Assembly (NCBI GenBank): GCA_030063045.1
Contig: JAQSEB010000048.1
Location: 1,116,001 to 1,180,000 of the forward strand
From: Pratylenchus scribneri
Taxonomy: Eukaryota > Nematoda > Chromadorea > Rhabditida > Pratylenchidae
Direction of reading: 5' to 3'
DNA: 64,000 nt
The position numbers and the translations under genes are program-made. Below, one piece after another: positions 61,937 through 64,000 of this stretch. The first letter of the stretch is position 1. Every line of letters starts with the position of its first letter. The notes beneath the pieces were generated by a model. That model made no database searches. It had not been told where the DNA came from and saw only the letters and a program-made list of their open reading frames with translations.

Positions 61937-64000
61937 GTAATTTAAGTTCTAAAAATTAATAGTTAAACTTGGTAGAAGAAACAATTAATCAAAAATTTTG
62001 CTGTCATGCATTTTGCAATATCACTAAGTCAAATTTTTTAAATAAAAATTTTAAATGTTTATTAAATATTTAGTAGATTTTCTGGTATTATCACAAATTG
62101 AAGTCATGAAAATAAGAATAAGATTATTTGAATTAATATTTTTTACAATCTTTAACTTGAAGGATTTAAAAATTATATTTTTAAAATTTATGGCATTTAA
62201 TTGTTCTTCTATATTTTTTTGAACATTTTTTTTAATTTTGATTTTAATATAAATTAAGAAATAAATTAACTTCTCATTACTTTATTCTACTTTCTTATTC
62301 CTTCTCTCGAATAAACGCAAATTGTTAGGCTCTTCATATATGCATAAAAATAATATAAAAACCTCAAGTTACAATTTTTTAAATAGTATCTTTTATTTTT
62401 TAAGACGATAGAGTTGCAATTTTATGGAACTTTTAATAATTCGATGTAAATTATGAGAAGGACAAATTTTTTGAAAATAAATAGCTTTGCAAACTTTTAT
62501 CATATAATTTGCTTTTGTTCAGTTTATATTCAATTATAGAGATTATCATAAATAAAAAATATAATTCAATTAATTTTTCAGATGTTAATTTTTATTAGTT
62601 ATTTAATAGTTGAATCCTTTTCTCGATTTTTTCATCGCCGTTTCTTACATGAAACTATATTATAAGCCATATTTTGTCCCTTTTTCTTTTTATTAATATT
62701 AATTTTTCTTCAGTGACCGCACAATTCCTTGTTTGTCTAGTTCTTTTACACACGAAATTTTATTATTTTGATTACCAAAAATCACAATAAATATTTCATT
62801 TGCTTCTAGTATTTTTTATCATGATAAGCCTTTCTTTAAATCTTTTTCATTAATTTTTATATGAATGCCCATAAAATATCTTATTCATGGCTAAAATTTT
62901 TATAATTATTTATTTAACTAAATTTATTTTAGTTTAATTAATTTTTTATTTCTACATACCGATATTTTTATTTATCTTATCACTCCAAAAAATTTATGTC
63001 TTTATAAGCATCTGGAATGATTTAATTTTCTTAAAATTGATTTAAATAATTTTTTTTACAAATAACAAAAAAATTATAAATTTTGAAAATCATCATTTTT
63101 TGATTTTAATAATATAAACTAAATTATTCTCCATCGCTTTGTTTCGATTAATTTATATTTATTTTTTTTTATTATATCTTTTAATATTTCATTTTTATTT
63201 TTCAGAAATTACCGCTTGGATCAACTTTTATTTGTGAGAATTATTCGTCTTTCAAATGACGAATTTCCCATTTTTCTTCATAAGTTCTAGCTGATTTTTT
63301 GATAGTTATATGTGTAATCGTTTTTTCCTCTGCACATTTTATGAAGCTTTTCAACTTCCTGATCGACCGCAAATACTTAAGATTATATTTTTTAAATAAA
63401 TCTTAATAATAAAATTGCTTTTTGATTTTTATAATAAATATTTAATTTATTTTATAAATAAGAGAATTATTAAAGAATTAAAAATATTATTCTTTTGAAA
63501 ATAAAATATTTAAATTTTCCGATAAAAATTATTTCATGCCAAGCAAAGCAATTTTATAATTTATTACTTCACAGAATTATTTATAACCATCTAATTTTTT
63601 ATAATAATTTTTAAATTTTCTTAATCGATAAAAATAATATATTAAAAGAAAATTTATATTCAAAAATTTCTCATAGAATTTGTAGAATGAAATTGATGAT
63701 GATAGTAAAAGTATATCATAAAATGCCAATTATTTGCCCACAATTTAGTCAAATGTTTGGTTTTAATTTTTTTTTTAAAAAATTTATATGAAAAATATTT
63801 TCATTATTAAATTTTAAATGTTTAAAATTTTCAATTTATTAAAACTTAATTATTTTAAAAGAGAATACGATTTTATTTATAATCGATTTAAAAATTTTTA
63901 AATAATTTAAATTGAGAAATATAGAATATTGAAAAACCATAGCATTTTTCCTTTATATTCGATTCTTTTATTTATTACCTTTGCAATTCTGAGAAATCTG
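61937..64000. other. AT-rich DNA, no supported gene
   Basis: Weak islands at 62300-62345, 62600-62760 and 63220-63380. None holds a frame over about 30 codons that stands out. No RNA gene, terminator or repeat recognised. Confidence 0.5.

Noticed and set aside
1..64000. rRNA, tRNA, CRISPR arrays, bacterial operons
   Set aside because: None seen: no conserved rRNA blocks, no spaced identical repeats, no operon-like gene packing.

Overview
The window is a stretch of an extremely AT-rich eukaryotic nuclear genome. By eye well over 80% of bases are A or T, with more T than A on the + strand. No bacterial or viral gene layout is present. There is no long open reading frame, operon, ribosome-binding-site pattern, rRNA, recognisable tRNA or CRISPR array. 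The taxon cannot be fixed. An AT-rich parasite or protist with intron-rich or decaying genes would look like this.

The one secure feature is a Merlin-superfamily (ISXO2/IS1595-like) DNA transposon at 26731-27436. It has 104-105 bp terminal inverted repeats that differ at two places and a perfect 8-bp target-site duplication (AATTATTT). Inside is a 158-codon frame carrying a complete DDE catalytic core (D4, D66, E105). The frame has no ATG start, and the N-terminal DNA-binding part normal for the family is missing. The insertion therefore looks recent, while the copy probably cannot move by itself. Its base composition is far less AT-rich than the flanks.

Around it lies roughly 63 kb of AT-rich DNA dotted with short islands (60-250 bp) of higher complexity, on both strands, often several hundred bases to 2 kb apart. 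Many islands hold an open frame with plausible codons, and some have a good 3' splice acceptor (T-rich run then AG) or a 5' donor (GTAAGT-like). I list the better ones as candidate exons or gene relics at low confidence. Most islands are open in more than one frame, so strand and frame are often a judgement. Only one shows a family I can name: a minus-strand 100-codon frame at 28965-29267 resembling the middle of a protein kinase (hinge-like FIFMEL, catalytic-loop-like IIHCDL). A possible EF-hand relic (27933-28049) lies downstream on the same strand.

Layout: 1-21 kb, AT-rich with scattered islands, two small tandem repeats, a 44-bp tandem duplication and a dispersed 102-105 bp repeat pair (9458-9562 and 11332-11433). 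21-30 kb, minus-strand candidate exons, the Merlin insertion and the kinase/EF-hand relics. 30-47 kb, + and - candidate exons, including the longest non-transposon ATG frame (42035-42322), a 15-bp-arm hairpin (30664-30714) and an unusual G/C-rich hairpin cluster (42493-42519). 47-64 kb, mostly AT-rich desert with a few candidate exons. I see no set of genes that can be said to work together.
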